DNA of 64,000 nucleotides from Bromus sterilis. Lineage: Eukaryota; Streptophyta; Magnoliopsida; Poales; Poaceae. The stretch lies in assembly GCA_950022295.1 (NCBI GenBank), contig OX465596.1, forward strand, positions 5,890,001 to 5,954,000, given 5' to 3'. Numbering within the stretch: the stretch's first letter is position 1; each line of letters opens with the position of its first letter. Under the pieces are notes generated by a model. That model saw nothing but the letters and a program-made list of their open reading frames with translations, did no database searches and was not told where the DNA came from. This document shows positions 23,955 through 35,510 of this stretch, piece by piece. A program made the position numbers and the translations under genes.

Positions 23955-25118
23955 TTACAAGCATGGAGGGTAAATCCACATGGAAGAATAATAGCCATAA
24001 TCCATCAGGTAATACCCCGTTCTCTCCACACCATCACCGACACTTTTGTCTTTCTTGCAGTACATGCGCTTGCCATCGTTTATTGTTACGGAGTAAACTG
24101 TATCATCAGGAAACTCATTTGTTACGTTTGTAATGGAGTAGTAGATATGGTTTCTCATCAAACCATGATGTCCGTCTGCCATCACGTGCACCGCCTTAGA
24201 CCAATTTGATCCCAAAAACAAGGCATGGTCACCGAAACTCGTCACTTCTTCCCACTTGTACATGTAAACCTCGTCGTAACCGTCGGTCTCGACAAGTGTG
24301 AAGACCTTGAAGAAACACTCACGGTTAGGCACCCACTGATGATGTATCGCCATAGATGGCTTGCCGTGGAGCTCGATGAGGCGGGCATGGAACGTCTCGG
24401 CACCGTGGCGCCTTTCGACGGCGAGCGGGTGTTTGGACGTGATGATCGGTGCGCCGCCTCTCTTGATGTCGACTTTAAACTTGATGAGCTCCTCGCGAGG
24501 AGAAAGAAGAGCGTAGAGCTCGCCGTTACAGAACGCGATGTCCATAATCGACTTCCCGTTCAGATGTTCTACGGTCCACCCGCTGTCGTGGTGGGCAACC
24601 TTACACAAGGCGATGCCAGACCGCCCGTAATTGATGGCAGCAAGGATGCAAGTGCTTGAGGTGGGGGCTTCGGAGAAGATGATCTTTCGGATGTTGGTTG
24701 GCTCCATGTCATCTAGATTGCCCGAGTGTATTGGCCAGGCTATCACCTCCTCGCCGGAGAAGAGGTTGACGATCACGAGCTTGCCATAGTCGACTGCAGC
24801 GACCCAGCCGCCGTCGTGTGAGCCAGCGAACCACTTGTTTTCTGCCCTGTGTGGAAGGTGCGCGGCCCAGGAGTCGTCGGAGCCGCAGAGGCGCTTGGTC
24901 CCGCGCCATGGGCAACGCGGCGACAGGAGCAGCAGCGGGACCGGCGGTAGCGTCGGGAGCCGCGGCGCGACGGCGCGCCACGCCTTGCAGACTGCGGCGA
25001 GGTGCGCGCGGTCGCGCGGGGAGGCGAGCCAGAGGTGGACAAGGGCGAGGAGGTCCTCGGGGAGGTCGGACCACTGCTGCCCTGGTGACGATTCGGTGGT
25101 GCCGGCGGTCGTCGACAT
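23955..25118 (-). CDS. F-box protein with DUF295-like C-terminus, copy B
   Basis: Intronless, 387 residues from the MSTTAGT start at 25118. A Met at 25160 lies in frame, but the extension is not shared with copy A. F-box at about residues 17-55 (WSDLPEDLLALVHLWLAS). The C-terminal propeller-like region is collinear with copy A (GGWVAAVDYGKLVIVNLFSG, FCNGELYALLSP, tail YPPCL). Both copies are intact and share promoter-proximal sequence, so they may be co-expressed (inference). Divergence is spread across the protein rather than confined to one domain. Confidence 0.88.
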   Translation of the reverse strand: MSTTAGTTESSPGQQWSDLPEDLLALVHLWLASPRDRAHLAAVCKAWRAVAPRLPTLPPVPLLLLSPRCPWRGTKRLCGSDDSWAAHLPHRAENKWFAGSHDGGWVAAVDYGKLVIVNLFSGEEVIAWPIHSGNLDDMEPTNIRKIIFSEAPTSSTCILAAINYGRSGIALCKVAHHDSGWTVEHLNGKSIMDIAFCNGELYALLSPREELIKFKVDIKRGGAPIITSKHPLAVERRHGAETFHARLIELHGKPSMAIHHQWVPNRECFFKVFTLVETDGYDEVYMYKWEEVTSFGDHALFLGSNWSKAVHVMADGHHGLMRNHIYYSITNVTNEFPDDTVYSVTINDGKRMYCKKDKSVGDGVERTGYYLMDYGYYSSMWIYPPCL

Positions 25119-25319
25119 GGTGGCGTTCGTGTCTCTCGATCGATCGGTTACTAGTGGCATAGTCGTTCGTTGGTTTCATAGTTATAGCGATTTGAGTGCC
25201 AACATGAGACTCGCGTGGTAAGTCGTGTCCGTTTAGCGGTCAATTTTGTCCATCTCTCGTGTCCAACACGGACTCAACAAAGTCCAAGACAAGTTCCTCA
25301 AGACTACGTTTGCAAAATA

Positions 25320-25347
25320 TTACTATATTATGGAACGGAGAGAGTAC
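25320..25347. mobile_element. Stowaway MITE end, remnant
   Basis: 'tactatattatggaacgga' followed by gagagtac resembles the right end of a Stowaway (Tc1/Mariner) MITE. The corresponding place in copy A of the duplication has no equivalent stretch, so it was gained in B or lost in A. Confidence 0.4.
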
Positions 25348-25699
25348 GTACCATCTACTGGAGTATATACCCTTACGACTCAGCTTGGACCTCAAGTTCC
25401 TCATGTTGTGAAATGCATGAACTGAGGCAGCGTAGATTGTGATTCTTGAACTTACCATTGGTTAAATGTACAGCGGTCAGGACTAGTACTTGCAGCAAGT
25501 CGCAGCGCCTTTTCACATTGATCAATCACATATACTGGTCTACTCTTTTGGACAAGCATCCGCAGAAGAAAGGGGTGAAGTGGTTTTTTGCCATTACATT
25601 ACAAAATGGTATTAGTCTCACCCATAATCTGAAAAGCAACTATTTCCAGCACGCAATGTCAATCTATCAACACATTGTCACGTGTCAGTCTTACATCAA

Positions 25700-28002
25700 C
25701 GACAGGATACACAGTTTATTTATTCAAGGCTTCCAACTATTGTTCCACCAATGCTTGTACAAGCAAGAACAACTACTTCTAGAAATGCCTCTGTTGTCGT
25801 CCATTGCTTTTTTAGATCGATAAATATCATCTTCAGCGGTTGTCGGTCGATCCCTCCGATTCTGAGGGTGACAACCTGCTTGTATCAAATGCGCCTGCCC
25901 AAGCATATTAACACTATTATCAAAGTGTTAATTGTCTCAAAATTGAAGTATTGGATCATTGGATTAAGTAGAGTATTATCAAAGTGTAACATTTATTTGT
26001 CTCAAAATTAAGTCTTGTATATTTTCTCTAACAATGAACGTCAAAAGGAACAAGGGTGAAGAAGGAGTCGTATCGACATTTTAAAGGAGAGCGGGAATTC
26101 AATTTGCTTCCTCTAGTTTATGATAACATTCGTAAATATTTTGCTGGATTATTGATATATTGTAATAATATCAACTTTTGCAGTATATAAACTTAACCGG
26201 ATGGAATTGAAGATCTGATACTATTGAAGACATAAAATATGTACCTACCACATTATTTACAAGATATTTGTGTAGGAACTACTGGTAAGACGAAATTCTA
26301 GCAAGGCGCAGACTGAACCTGGATTTTCTGACAGCTCCGCTACATACCAGAGCTCTATCCGCCGTCTATGCATGCTTTTGTCACCAGTGATGTGCGTGGA
26401 TATTTTTCCAATACAATTTAGGATCAGTTGCAAATAAGAACATGAATACCTCCCGTGCGTATGCTACACTTTTCTTAGCTTGTGCTAGCAATAGTGAAAG
26501 CACAAATTATCAACTCCATAATGTCTAAGTGGACTCCCTAGGTCATTTTTATTCAAAATGTTTCAGTAATTTCAGTTAAATTTTATTCTTTCAAAACAGC
26601 TGAAAATTTGATTTTGCATATATATAATTACGCACAATTTTTTTGTTTTCGATGATATTCCAATCAATTTAAGAAAGACTTCACAGAGATATCACATAGT
26701 TTCAATTTAGTCACATATCGATCAAATTTAGAAATCTTCCATAAAAGTATCAATTGTTATTGTTTCAAAAATGTTTATGAATATAATTCATAAATATACA
26801 CAAATGACAATTATTTCAGCCAAGATGCTCGATCAAATTTTTAGAATCATTTTAGTGACAAATCATAGTTTCAAAACAGTTGCATCACTATTTTTCAAAT
26901 TTATGAAATGAAATTTGGCACATATATGAAATGTTAGGTAACATTCTGAGATTTATTCTAAAACTAATTGAATTAGTTATAACTTTGTATATATGTATGA
27001 AATGTTACTGGAATTGATTAAAATTTGACTGGAAATAATTTGAGTTATTGTGAAAACTGTTTGTCATGCTTACTGAATTGATTGAAGTACCTGAAATTCC
27101 TATGAATATTTATAAAATACATTTGTACAAAATTATTGACAATAAAATGCTACAAGCATAATTAGAAAAAATGTGTAATAAAAACAAAATTCTTGAAAAG
27201 TCACTAAAAATTAATATATGTTTTAATTGGCACGTATTTTGTGGATAAAAAAATACTAAAAATGATATTAGACTATTGGGAAGTTCAACGAAAAGTCTTA
27301 TTAAAAAAACTCATTTTCTACAAAAAAAATAATTGTAGGACCCCTCTGATATACTTCAAGAAAGTGAACCAATGTATGGGCAGTTAAGAGAAATATAAAG
27401 CACATTGTAAAGAAGAGAAAAGGGTTTGAATGGGTATTAGGACACTACATGTGTTGGTACAAGCTAATTGACTCATGCGATAGAGCTATTTAAATGAGGT
27501 TGCGAAGGCATGTCACATATTTTTATCAGTAGTGCATATGTGCACTTGATTAGAAAATAAGCATGTGTTCTCTAGAAAAATAGAAAATAATAGGGATCTA
27601 TTGATCCTTTTATTAAATAAAAGGTGCTCAAGTGATTTACCTTCATTTTTCACAAATGAGATTCCAGGGTTTGGGGCATGAACTGTCAAGGTAGTAGAAA
27701 TGGACTTGCATGCTTGGGCACCTACAATGGGTTCAACAATTAGTAATCACAATAGGTAACGAAACATCAATAAATTGCACAAGAAGATCATCCCAATGAA
27801 GAGTGTAATTCTAAACTATCTAGCAACATAATTGGCACTTAATATAAAGCAACAAAAAAATAATAGATGCACATATAATCTAACAAAAACATTATTTTTC
27901 ACCTAGATCTTCTAATGATAACCTCCACGAAATTGGGGCAAGGATGTATTAGGATACTAACGCCCAGGAAGGCGCAAATTGATAGGTACAAAATTATGAA
28001 CA
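25700..28002. other. AT-rich intergenic region, no gene recognised
   Basis: Long stretch of AT-rich DNA with no ORF of interest on either strand. The left edge is where F-box-duplication similarity fades. Confidence 0.6.
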
Positions 28003-28480
28003 CTAGAGAATACCCTGCGTTGCTGCGGGAATCAATTGCAAAATATTTTGAGTGATTTGATTGTATAAAACATGAACAGTTGAATTAATAATATATATAA
28101 ACGTAAAGTAGAAAAATGCATGTTATGTGTTGTATTTTATTATTGTATTGCTAAAAATATTTACTAAATATAAGTGATATAATATAATGAGAAGTTTTTC
28201 ATGCATGTTGAGTGAAGCTTTGATGAGGTGGCATGTGTGGTGAGAGGAATGTCTGCATGAGATTAACTAAAAATGAAGAGCTTTTTCTCATGCATATTAT
28301 GGTGGGCCTTTGATAAGATTTTATCTGTGCATGTTGAGATGATAAAGGTAGTGGTGATCAACTATTTATGCATATAGGATAAGTATATGATACGATGGAG
28401 AATCAGGAAAATGATCCTTTTTAGTAGATAACCCTACAAATAAGGGCAGTGGTGTGCTAGGTTACTATAAAAGAGGATTC
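28003..28480 (-). mobile_element. Helitron-like remnant, 3' end
   Basis: Read on the minus strand, a GC stem (cccgcagcaacgcaggg) is followed by tattct and CTAG, then a T. This is the 3' signature of a Helitron inserted between A and T. The element would extend to higher coordinates. Repeated 'ctcatgcat..tg' blocks around 28200-28350 resemble the interior of Triticeae Helitrons as I recall them. The 5' TC end was not located, so the right border is a guess. Confidence 0.4.
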
Positions 28481-28613
28481 CGGGTGAAAAACTACTTATG
28501 TATACCTTACTTGAAAAATACTATGATAAAAACAAGCCACAATAGGGCATGAGACACAAGCATGGCTAATTATGGGACGATAAGCGAGATTGAAACATGT
28601 TGCTACATGCTAT

Positions 28614-31119
28614 CTACGTATCAAATGATACATATAGGCACTTGGCCTGTTGGCCAACCATGCAGATGGAGGGGTAATTATCAAAACTTGGAAGCGGGAG
28701 AGGCTGTCCGAATAATTTACCAGAAATTTTCACTAATGATGTGCCATGGTCTTTAGCATTATCTATAGAGGTGCTAAGCGAGGGGACATGCGGAGCATCA
28801 GAAGCACTTGCAGTGAGTTCAACTAACAAAAATGGCTCCATCTCAATAGAGGCATCCATATTAGAGTAATTTTCCTTCGTTTGTAAGTTTGCAACATAAA
28901 ATCCATGAGCTCTTATTTCTAACTTGAAGTTTGACAATTATTTTCATTGTTATACTTATAAGAAGAAACCACACAATCTTTGCATCATGAAAGCCCACAC
29001 ATATGCATGCACAAAATATAGCATGGTTTAAGGGAGTGAACTGTAAAAAACCACCACATTGAAGCGAAGGTTTGCAGGAAATACTCTTCTACATTTTTAT
29101 GCCAGAAAACACTGATTTTGGTTTTTGCAAAAAAAAAACACCTACCCGGTATGTTGGGCATTTTAATGACGTTTATGACAGGTGGGCCTCGATTTTGTTG
29201 ACGTGGCGTAACGGCCAGCAGCTTTTGACCGTTATGACTCGGTGTCGTCCACATGTCATTTTTAACTAGGAAAAAATACTAATTTTTTTACCAGGAAATA
29301 ATTTTAACCTCAAAAACTTTCAATAAAAAACACTTTTAACCCGAAAAAAATCATTTTTTACCTGAAAATATTTATTTTCCATTAAATACCTTTTTTTGCC
29401 GGAAAAATACTTTTAAATACAAGAAATAAATTTTTTTACCTACAAAAACGTTTTAAACCAAAAATGCATTCAATAAAAGTACTATCTAGTTTAGCTACAA
29501 AATTCATCTATATTTTCTTTTTTATATATAGTAAAAAATATCTTAGACTGTACTATCATAAAATAAAATTAAAGCTCGTCCTTTCGTTATATTTAACATA
29601 ATACTTATGTTTAATGGTTCTTAGAATGAAAGTGGCAGGGGGCGAATATAAGCTAAACACTTGTTGAACAGAGTAATTCTGAAGTTTTTTTTTTTGTGAA
29701 AAAGTAAAAGTTTACCTTCCATCCCACTTGGTTGAAGGTCATAGCTTAGTGTGCACCCTCTAGGTAGGCCAGCCTGTAAGGTCTCATCTGAAGATCACAC
29801 AAGTTCATCAGTGCAAACGGAACATTAATCAAAAGTGGTTCGTTTTCCCAAACAAAACAATTGGTTGACTGTAAACACTAAACAGTGTTGTCAGTGGAAA
29901 TGCAGGACACATGAAGGGGGGAAGCTAGCTAGTTTTACCGAGGAAATTCACCAGCAGTTCCAGTGCATCATCTTTCGACCCTGCCGATTCAATGGAAGAC
30001 ACATGGTTAGTGACTGCCAAACATATATGGAACCCAAGACCTGCATTGCTTAATCATAATAATGTTTCTGAAGTGGGCATTATTATTACCAACGCTCGAT
30101 TCCCTGAACTTTCTGCAATACTGCTGGCTGCAGAAGGCAAGGAATTAAGTAATTAACGTGTTGTCAAAAACCGGGGAGATCGTGGAGCAGAACAGAGGAG
30201 AAGTAGATAGTATTACAATTCCAAGGCCATTAAGATGGCCTCTGTTTTTCGCGGCTGGGGGCCTTGTTTCTTCACGCGTCGCCTCCGGAACAAACTGCCA
30301 AAGCTTACAGACAAGGAAGAAGGCCATTAATGGGGCAGGCTAGAATGATGGATCAACTGAGTCTGAATGATGATCTTAGTACCTTGTTCCGATGGGGAGC
30401 ACGTCGTGCGGCATCATGCAGCCTGACGGCAGCACCATGGGGCGTTGCAGCTCGGGGGTAGCGTGAGCCATTCTTCGAACAACGAACTCTGCACTGCTCC
30501 TCACCCTGTCCCAGTCGATGGCGGCCCTGAGCTGGCCGGAGCCCGGGGCGAGGATGGCGTAGTTCATGGAGCGGAACCTGCGCTCGGCCTGGGTGGAGCT
30601 GCTGCGGCCGTTGGCGTACTGCTGCTCCAGGTGCTTGTCCTCCTTGCCGGCGACGACGTCGGCGAAGCGGCCGTGCATGAGGAGGAAGTTGTGGAGGATC
30701 CTGGCGCGGAGGCTCCGACGCTCGCTCTTGAGCGGCGGCAGGAAGGTGCTGAGGTAAAAGAGGGCATCGTCCCACCGGCCTTTCCTCACCAGCCGCCGCA
30801 TGCGGTGCAGGTCGAACAATGCCGCCGTCTCTTGGGCCAGCCTGCATGCATGCATGCAGAGATCCATTGGTGGATGTAAACCAAATTAACCAGCATGCTC
30901 TCAAGAGAGAAGGAATCCGGTTCATTGATCTCAAGAGAGAAGCCACCATCGATCTCAAGATACAAAAGAAGCCTATACGTACTCTCTGAAGGCGCCTTGG
31001 AAGCCTTGGGCCGAGAGGAAGGAGAGGAGGCGGCGCTCACGAAACCGCCTGACGAAGGGATACTGCACCGTGCACGAGGGCTTGACGGCGGCGCCCTTGC
31101 CGCTGCCGGAGGAAGCCAT
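28614..31119 (-). CDS. LisH/CTLH-like domain protein, seven exons
   Basis: Exons on the minus strand: 31119-30983, 30841-30383, 30294-30217, 30127-30090, 29980-29939, 29787-29716 and 28918-28614. All introns are GT-AG and phases join to 376 residues. The N-terminal part (FRERRLLSFLSAQGF, then LVRKGRWDDALFYLSTFL) resembles the LisH-CTLH helical fold, a protein-protein interaction unit also found in TOPLESS-type proteins. A basic block FRRRRVKKQ follows at exon 3 and may be a nuclear signal. Exons 1-2 are strong; exons 3-6 rest on phase and similarity to a grass family recalled from memory; exon 7 is the least certain. Without splicing after 30383 the protein would stop at 30376-30378. A TATA-like aatataaag lies about 90 bp upstream. 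Function unknown. Confidence 0.62.
29040..29280. mobile_element. Probable transposon-derived block in intron 6 of the LisH/CTLH gene
   Basis: The block around 'gacaggtgggcc', 'gacgtggcgtaacggcc' and 'gactcggtgtcgtccac' looks like repetitive intergenic sequence of grasses rather than gene sequence. Borders and class are not established. Confidence 0.3.
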
Positions 31120-31205
31120 TGCGTCCAGGAAGATTCGGTGATTAGGGTGGATGTCTGGACTTGGGATTGGATTGGATTGGATTGTGGAGGAGGAGGGGGG
31201 AGCTC

Positions 31206-31216
31206 TTTATATTGGG
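31206..31216 (-). promoter_or_regulatory. TATA box of the LisH/CTLH gene (putative)
   Basis: The minus-strand sequence ccaatataaagag lies about 90 bp upstream of the start codon at 31119. A CT/GA-rich tract (31225-31300) lies further upstream, as in many plant core promoters. Confidence 0.45.
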
Positions 31217-31224
31217 AGCTCTGA

Positions 31225-31300
31225 CTTCTCTCGCTACTCTCTCTTCTCTCTTCTCTCTTCTCTCTGCCTCGACTTTTTTTTTTTTGAGAGAGAGAGAGAC
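31225..31300. repeat. CT-rich tract facing a GA tract
   Basis: A tctctcttctc-type tract is followed by a T-run and gagagagagaga, so the two halves can pair. It sits upstream of the LisH/CTLH gene. Confidence 0.6.
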
Positions 31301-31600
31301 TCTGAGCTTTGGCTTCTTTTTTTTAGGGGAACTCTGAGCTACAGCTGAAGGCTCGTACTAATGGACCGGCCCATTAGCAGCTAGAGCGTTTTTGGTCCGG
31401 GTTTTTTTTTTATTAAGAAGAATTGTTCTGTGTCTTAAAACAATGTTTACCGTAGAATATAAAAAAATCAGTGTACATAAACAAAAAGTTCATTCTATTT
31501 TACAAAAAATGCTCAATGCATATTAAAAAATATCATGCAATATAAAACTCAATGTATTTAAAAAAAAATTGTATGTTAAAAATGTTCAACTTATATAATA

Positions 31601-31681
31601 CTCCCTCTGTATCATATTATAAGACATTTTAGTAAGTTGTTTTAGCTTGCTAAAACATTATATAATATGGTACAGAAAAAG
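31601..31681. mobile_element. Stowaway MITE (81 bp)
   Basis: Starts ctccctctgtatcatattat and ends with the imperfect inverse 'ataatatggtacagaaaaag', flanked by TA at 31599-31600 and 31682-31683. The internal part is a palindrome around 'tttagcttgctaaaa'. This is the Tc1/Mariner MITE layout. Confidence 0.75.
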
Positions 31682-32068
31682 TAGAAAAGTTCAATATATA
31701 CTTTAAAAAAGTTTGACATGTTCTAAAAAAATTCAATGAAATATTTTATTTTATAACGACATGTTCGACATGGTCTTTGACACCCACGGGCGTCAAATAG
31801 GTTTTATTCTCTGCCCAAGCTTTTAAATAGCAGCCGCAATAGCGATAGTGTTTCCCGGCCTGTCGCTATTATTTTCGGGTAGCGCAAAAAAAGTGTTATC
31901 ATGATGTGGGCGCTTTATTAGTTGCCAGACCGATATATCGTCTGATATCCACATTATCCTTGCCATATACATGGAATTAGGAGGCATAAGAGGAGAAAAC
32001 TGTTCGGCGCGGTTAAATTAAACATGATGAAGGCATGATAGGGTGGAGTATAATTTTTTGGTTCTCAT
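31682..32068. other. Intergenic, no gene recognised
   Basis: AT-rich sequence and a stretch near 31790-31900 ('gacacccacgggcgtcaa') that looks repetitive. No ORF is supported. Confidence 0.4.
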
Positions 32069-32560
32069 GATGGCTAAGTTTGGTTTATCCTAGGTATAGA
32101 TAGATATTATCATGCGGTGTGTGTGGATAGGTCATTTTTCAGTGAGACTCCATGAATGATGCTCGGATAACTTTTTACCCTCGAGGGGACTGAGACAAGG
32201 GGTCTCATGTCCCATTATTTGTTCATGCTCTATGTTGAGGGATTTTCTACCTTGGTAAAAAAAACTTAGCATGGTAATAAAAATTGAAGGAGTCGACTTC
32301 GGGAGCATTGTCCCCTATGAGACTCGTCTTTTGTTTATAGATGATATTGTGGGTTTTTTATGAGGGGGCTATTGATTCCCTTAGGATGCTTAAAGAAATT
32401 CTACACGATTGTGACCTTGCTTCAGGGCAGAAGGTGAACATACAAAAATCATCAATCTTTTTGGGTAAGGGTTGTGCGAAGGGTGATAAAAAAAATTTGA
32501 AGCAAACGATTGGCATTGCAAATGAAGACTACTCGAACAGCTAGACTCTTCCTAAACAGG
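32069..32560 (+). pseudogene. LINE reverse transcriptase, relic (5' piece)
   Basis: Frames read as fragments of a non-LTR reverse transcriptase: SRGLRQG (32180-32200), a degenerate active-site block reading FIDD where FADD is usual (near 32335), then a stretch like LKEILHDCDLASGQKVN and SSIFLGKGC. Stops and frame changes are frequent. Continued at 33694-35510. Confidence 0.7.
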
Positions 32561-32589
32561 CGTGGAGACTGCTCGAACAACTAGACTCT

Positions 32590-33640
32590 TGATAAGTCTC
32601 AAACATATCTATGATTTTTGCTTGTTTCGTGCTTGTTTTAAGATATTGCTATATGTTTTTGCTACACTTTCATATCTTTTATGAATTTTTTGGGAACTAA
32701 CCTATTGCCCGGTACCTAGTGTTAGTTTCTTTCTGTTATTGTTTGTGCATTGCATAAAAACATAAAAAAATTAATATGCTTAAAAAATCCAGAAATTATT
32801 TTATTCTAGAAGACACCAGAATCACCGAAGAAGGTTCAAAGGGGGGCCACCACCTGGCCAAGACTGGGCCATTCCCCCTGGCCGCCTAGGAGTGGGGGCA
32901 CCCCCTAGCTGCCTCCTTTCGCCTATATATCCCCTATCTTACGAAAAATAGCAGAGCGAAGTTTTTGTTCTAGTACTTTTCGTCGTTCCACCGCCATCTC
33001 GATTCCCAAGTCAGAGTGCCCTGTTGTTTTGTCTCGGCATCATGCCGGAGGGGAAAATCATCCCCGGAGGCTTCTTCATCAATCATGCCTACCTCCCGGA
33101 TGATGTGTGAGTAATTCCACCTTGGACCTAGGTTTCATGGTAGTAACTAGATGGTTCTCTCTCTAATCTTGTGTTTCATTGATTATTCCTTGTGATTCAT
33201 CTTCGTTGATCAAGGAATTGTAATTTCTATGTCGTTATGTTGTGTTTGTTGGGATCCAATGAATTATGAGATTATGTTCAGATTGTGCATGTTATATATT
33301 TGATCTCTTTTATATTGTGTTCTTGAGTGTTTCTGCATGCTATCGTTTATACTTTATTGCTTTGGCCAAGTAGTATTTTATAAATCCAAGAGGAAGCGTT
33401 GTGCTAGATAGTAGGTTCATGCCTCCTTGCGGCTGCACTTGAGTGATAGAAACATGCAAGACGGGGGATGTGTTGTTGCTACTAAGGGTAAAACAATTGT
33501 ACTTGTGGCTATTTTGCTTGCAAGTGTTGCTTACATTATGCATTGAGTTTATAGCACTTGTATGTTGCTTTGAGTATATAGCCTTTGGTTGTTGCTCGCA
33601 ACTTAATACCAGCGAGATGTTCTGGATTAGATATTTCAAG
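32590..33640 (+). mobile_element. LTR-type fragment inserted in the LINE
   Basis: Begins TGATAAGTCTCAAACATATC, close to the TGATACGTCTC start of a common Triticeae Gypsy-type LTR. The first ~500 bp match 52598-53085, including 'ccagaatcaccgaagaag'. A right border and target duplication were not found. The end is set where LINE-like sequence resumes. Confidence 0.5.
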
Positions 33641-33693
33641 GTGGATATTTACTAGTAGATGCCTGGGTGTCTTTATTGAGGTAAATTTATTGC

Positions 33694-35510
33694 ATGTCGC
33701 ATCACCACCTTCCACTTGAGATTCCTCAACGGGTGCCCGTGATCCACACTATCAACTCTGTGTGTGCGAATGTGCTCAAAGATAGATACTTTATGGAGGG
33801 GTCAATCATGAACTTCACCTGCCCAAGCAGTGGTTCCTTCACATTCAGGAGTATTCTTTTTTGCAAGGGTCTGTTTAGAGAAGATGTCATTTGGAGGATA
33901 GGTGATGGAGCCTTGATCAACATATTGCATGATAGTTGGATCCCACGGCGGGGTGCATGAAATAGGGCAACATACGTCCTGGAGCATGTCATTTGGAGGA
34001 TAGGTGATGGGGCTTGATCAACATATTGCATGATAGTTGGATCCCACGGCGGGGTGCATGAAATGGGGCAACATACGTCATGGAGCTTACGAAGATAGCT
34101 GATCTGATCGCTACGGATCAACAAAGTTAGGACGCCTACGAAGAAGCCAGAGAGGTGAGCAACATTACTATTAGGAGTGAGGGATCATCGGATGGAACTA
34201 CACCAAAAAATGGTGTGTGCACGGTGTGGTCTGCATATCAATTCATTACCCCTCGCAAAAAAAAAGATGAGAATCGAACAGTCGAGATCCTCGTCCATTG
34301 TTTCTACTCATCGGGTGTGGCCATCCATATGGTGCTCCAACACACTAAATAAGGCAAAGATACACCTATGGAGAATGATCGGAAACGGTCTTTGTGTCGA
34401 TGCTAATAAAACAGGGTATCGTTTGTGTTGCTTTTGGTAGAGTTGAGTCAGTCATTCACAACTTTTGGGAGTTCCCACACTCCGAACTTTTCTGTAATTT
34501 TTTGTTCTCAACGGGTATTGCGGTGGCCAGGCCGCCACACCAATTTGACACCTAGAGCGATCTTTCAAGGTGGATGTTAGACTAGCTAATGGAGGCTACA
34601 GACGAGCAAAGGGATCTGAGGATCAACGGTGCATATGGGCTCTGGTTGGCTTGCAATGAAGCTAGAAATGGAGTGCGGATTAAGTAGGCACATGAAATAA
34701 TGAAATTGGTCTCTCATTTCATGGAAGACTGGAGGACTGCTCATGAGCACAAGCTGGCTGTTAGGCCCCCAAAACTGAGTGAACCTTGGTATCCACCTGA
34801 ATCGGGTGGGGTTAAAGCTAATACGAATGGAGCGGCAGCGAAGATCAGTGACAAGCGAGCGGAGGAGTAGTTTTGCGGGATGATGTTGGCGCATTCCATG
34901 GAGGCATCGTCCAATTTTTTTCTCCAACGGCCCCTGAACTTCTGTCTTGTCTTAGCGACTTTTCTCTAGCAAAGGAGATGAACATTACCCGGCTGCATGT
35001 GGAGTTGGACAGAGTAGTGATCCAGCCACGATCGTAACAAAAAACTATCAGCGGTTCAACCTCTCGTGGAAGATATAAAGGGGGTCATGGCAAAAATCCT
35101 CCAATAGAAACTCTGCGTAAGAGGACGCACTCCTACCCTAGCTACGTTGCCCGCATTCCTTTAGACGGATCTTCATTCGCATTCTTGTAGGCCATTAGAT
35201 CTCATAGGTACACCAGACAGATGAATCGTGGATAGTCGCTCAAACGGATGTATTTTAATGCTAAATACATTTATTTGAAAGCAAATCGACTAAGACGGTG
35301 CTACTTTTTTTGCAGCAACGGGAAAGATACTATCTTTTTCAACGTGATTCATCCCTTGACCTAATGGGGCGCGCCAAAGCGTGCATTTGGAACTAGTTGA
35401 TTTCAAGATCACGTGGAAAAGACGCTCGACCAACCGGACGGCTCATATCTTGGCAAGAAAAGTGATGGTGGAACAACGAAGTGAAGTGTGGCGGCTACGC
35501 CCCCTGATTG
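33694..35510 (+). pseudogene. LINE relic, 3' part (zinc-binding and RNase H regions)
   Basis: Translation fragments resemble the end of plant LINE ORF2: a block like FTCPSSGSFTFRSIL then VIWRIGDGALINI, a 'KIHLWRMIGNGL' block near 34350, and an RNase-H-like block around KLSEPWYPPESGGVKANTNG (34770-34830). There are many stops. It includes a 102-bp tandem duplication (33886-34088). Confidence 0.65.

Noticed and set aside
25118..25160. Upstream in-frame Met as start of F-box copy B
   Set aside because: The extension is absent from copy A because of a 4-nt difference, whereas the MSTTAGT start with its leader is shared.
28614..28937. Standalone small minus-strand gene
   Set aside because: A splice acceptor inside it joins in phase with the LisH/CTLH gene, so it is better explained as that gene's last exon.
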